Part shown: positions 6,883-7,501 of the stretch, one piece after another | Layout of the letters: each line of letters begins with the position of its first letter | How positions within the stretch are numbered: position 1 is the stretch's first letter | Origin: an uncultured Parasphingopyxis sp. | GTDB taxonomy: Bacteria > Pseudomonadota > Alphaproteobacteria > Sphingomonadales > Sphingomonadaceae | Direction: 5' to 3' | NCBI GenBank assembly: GCA_905479515.1 | Contig: CAJQMX010000121.1 | Location: forward strand, 1-7,501 | DNA: 7,501 bases | Program-made: the position numbers and the translations under genes | The notes under the pieces: generated by a model | Told to the model about the DNA's origin: nothing | Database searches by the model: none | What the model saw: the letters and a program-made list of their open reading frames with translations, nothing else

Positions 6883-6916
6883 GAACGAATCACCTGATAT
6901 CTTGAACAATCACCTG
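6883..6916. repeat. Direct repeat GAAC(G)AATCACCTG upstream of the HTH gene
   Basis: GAACGAATCACCTG (6883-6896) recurs as GAACAATCACCTG (6904-6916), with starts 21 bases apart and a one-base indel. A third, shorter copy, AATCACC, lies at 6961-6967. The position just upstream of the HTH start (6860) suits operator sites for that protein; this is inference. Confidence 0.5.
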
Positions 6917-6924
6917 TAGGAAAA
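6913..6924. repeat. Left arm of a 12-bp perfect inverted repeat bracketing the divergent control region
   Basis: CCTGTAGGAAAA here is the exact reverse complement of TTTTCCTACAGG at 7138-7149. Read toward each divergent gene, the same element TTTTCCTACAGG appears about 52 bases before the HTH start (minus strand) and about 73 bases before the pilin start (plus strand). This is a likely shared regulatory element. Confidence 0.6.
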
Positions 6925-6962
6925 TGAAAAGAACATAAAAAGAACAAATAGGAAATTGCGAA

Positions 6963-7082
6963 TCACCGAATCCGGGTTTCCTGTTCTGTTGAAAACAGCT
7001 TCTGTTCAAACGAGAACAACTCCTGTGCTGGCCTGAACAGTTCCTGCGCGAACGAGCGCATCGGCTGGTCAACACTACCCAA
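6963..7082 (-). CDS. Possible small heptad-repeat peptide (39 aa), uncertain
   Basis: A short ORF whose residues repeat every seven: Gln falls at 6, 13, 20, 27 and 34, and Leu-Phe at 15-16, 22-23 and 29-30; Glu or Lys precedes the Leu-Phe pairs. It starts at TTG (7080-7082) just after GGAGGTGA (7084-7091), an excellent Shine-Dalgarno match although the GGAGG-to-TTG gap is only four bases. ATG at 7059-7061 is an alternative and gives 32 residues. Differences between repeat units are mostly synonymous (GCG/GCA, GAA/GAG, CTG/TTG, TTC/TTT, TCG/TCA), while CAG is kept, which is what protein-level selection would leave. If real it would be an amphipathic helical peptide read before the HTH-AlpA pair on the same strand. 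I recognise no family. The same DNA also forms dyad repeats, so it may be noncoding. Confidence 0.35.
   Translation of the reverse strand: MGSVDQPMRSFAQELFRPAQELFSFEQKLFSTEQETRIR
6979..7062. repeat. Four tandem 21-bp units, each with a central dyad
   Basis: Units at 6979-6999, 7000-7020, 7021-7041 and 7042-7062. Each starts TCCTG or TTCTG and holds a five-base inverted repeat around six bases. Unit 2 is TGTTC-N6-GAACA and unit 4 is TGCGC-N6-GCGCA (both perfect); units 1 and 3 match in four of five pairs. The N6 of units 2 and 4 is AAACGA and GAACGA. The period of 21 is two helical turns, so bound proteins would line up on one face. There are no unique spacers, so this is not a CRISPR array. 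Candidate operator or iteron array between the divergent regulator and pilin genes; it also overlaps the possible heptad-repeat ORF. Confidence 0.7.
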
Positions 7083-7137
7083 CTCACCTCCAGAATATCG
7101 CTTTTTGCTTGGAAGGCACCTAATTTCCCATTTCCTG

Positions 7138-7149
7138 TTTTCCTACAGG
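7138..7149. repeat. Right arm of the 12-bp inverted repeat upstream of the pilin gene
   Basis: TTTTCCTACAGG, the exact reverse complement of 6913-6924. It sits 73 bases before the pilin start and in the same orientation toward that gene as the left arm has toward the HTH gene. No convincing -35/-10 pair could be fixed around it. Confidence 0.6.
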
Positions 7150-7222
7150 CGGGTCAATCGCACACTTAGAACATACAGCGAACACATGCTGTTTCATGTT
7201 TCTCAAGCGAAAGTGATTTTCC

Positions 7223-7501
7223 ATGATCAATACTACCCAAACAAACCGCCGCGCATCCGATTACCTCATTCCGGCAGCTGTAGCGCTTCTCTGTGCCACG
7301 GCCGCCTACGCAGGCGCAGACAATACTTTTGATCCTGCGCTCGCAAAATTTACCGATTTTCTGGAAGGTTCTGGTGGTAAGATCATTACCGTTCTTAGCC
7401 TGGCAGCCGGTCTCATTGGATTGGCGTCCGGGCGTTTCTCGCTCGGACAAATCGCTGTTCCCGTTGGCGTCGGCATCGGCGTCGGGACAGGCGTTCCCAT
7501 C
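7223..7501 (+). CDS. Conjugative pilin, TraA/TrbC/VirB2-like (runs off right edge)
   Basis: Precursor of the conjugative pilus subunit; 93 codons are visible and the end lies outside the window. The ATG at 7223-7225 is the first after an in-frame TGA (7214-7216); the Shine-Dalgarno is weak. Residues 1-30 form a signal peptide (basic NRR, hydrophobic IPAAVALLCATAA, likely cut after AYA). The mature part begins GADNTFDPALAKFTDFLEGS, followed by hydrophobic segment 1 (about 53-69, IITVLSLAAGLIGLASG), a short basic loop (RFSLGQ), and a Gly/Val-rich segment 2 beginning near 77. Two hydrophobic helices joined by a short loop are the pilin pattern of the TraA/VirB2 type, here closer in feel to F-type TraA. 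This gene normally leads a transfer operon (TraL, TraE, TraK, TraB in F-type systems), so transfer genes are expected to the right. Confidence 0.75.
   Translation, partial: MINTTQTNRRASDYLIPAAVALLCATAAYAGADNTFDPALAKFTDFLEGSGGKIITVLSLAAGLIGLASGRFSLGQIAVPVGVGIGVGTGVPI

Noticed and set aside
6979..7062. CRISPR array
   Set aside because: The units are directly adjacent with no unique spacers and are only 21 bases long.
6890..7087. Minus-strand 65-residue Cys/Arg-rich ORF
   Set aside because: Another frame of the 21-bp repeats; it is the frame in which unit differences are mostly nonsynonymous, and it has no sensible start context.
7105..7332. Plus-strand 75-residue ORF starting TTG
   Set aside because: Overlaps the pilin gene in another frame and has no domain; the pilin frame has a signal peptide and the typical hydrophobic pattern.

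Overview
The window looks like accessory (mobile) DNA from an alphaproteobacterium, most plausibly a sphingomonad. That assignment rests on protein style and gene combination (a CzcC-type efflux channel, a CzcI-like peptide, a MerR / CDF / cytochrome c-FTR1 / CueO-type oxidase cluster, and an AlpA-like regulator beside a conjugative pilin). No rRNA or housekeeping marker is present to confirm it. The base composition looks moderate by eye, lower than I would expect of a sphingomonad chromosome, which fits transferred DNA.

Positions 1-1008 (minus strand) hold the start of a heavy-metal RND efflux operon: a small secreted CzcI-like peptide with a His/Cys metal motif (679-1008), then the N-terminal half of a CzcC/TolC-family outer-membrane channel (1-613) that runs off the left edge. 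The membrane-fusion and RND pump genes would be expected further left. Positions 1212-5905 hold a metal-response cluster. A MerR-family sensor (plus strand) is divergent from a tightly packed minus-strand operon that encodes a short CDF-type cation transporter, a cytochrome c-FTR1 permease fusion and a Tat-exported CueO-like multicopper oxidase. A MerR-type promoter with a stretched 19-bp spacer lies between the two transcription units, and its predicted start point falls almost on the first codon of the CDF gene. Together the operon could sense a metal, expel it from the cytoplasm, and oxidise or move metal at the inner membrane. The substrate (Cu, Fe, Pb or other) cannot be read directly from the sequence.

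Positions 5906-6163 contain no convincing gene, only a nested set of inverted repeats. Positions 6164-6860 (minus) hold two overlapping small regulators, an XRE-like HTH protein and an AlpA-like DNA-binding protein. Position 7223 to the right edge (plus) is the start of a TraA/TrbC/VirB2-type conjugative pilin gene. The metal cluster therefore sits directly against a conjugation module, as in an integrative conjugative element or plasmid.

The region between the regulators and the pilin (6861-7222) is the most unusual part. It has four tandem 21-bp units, each containing a TGNNC-N6-GNNCA-like dyad, two of them with compensating changes. A 12-bp perfect inverted repeat brackets these units, and AATCACC direct repeats occur nearby. 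Read on the minus strand, the same 21-bp units give a 39-residue ORF with Gln at every seventh residue, preceded by a near-perfect Shine-Dalgarno sequence. Differences between units are largely synonymous. It is either a small heptad-repeat peptide, an operator array for the divergent regulators, or both.
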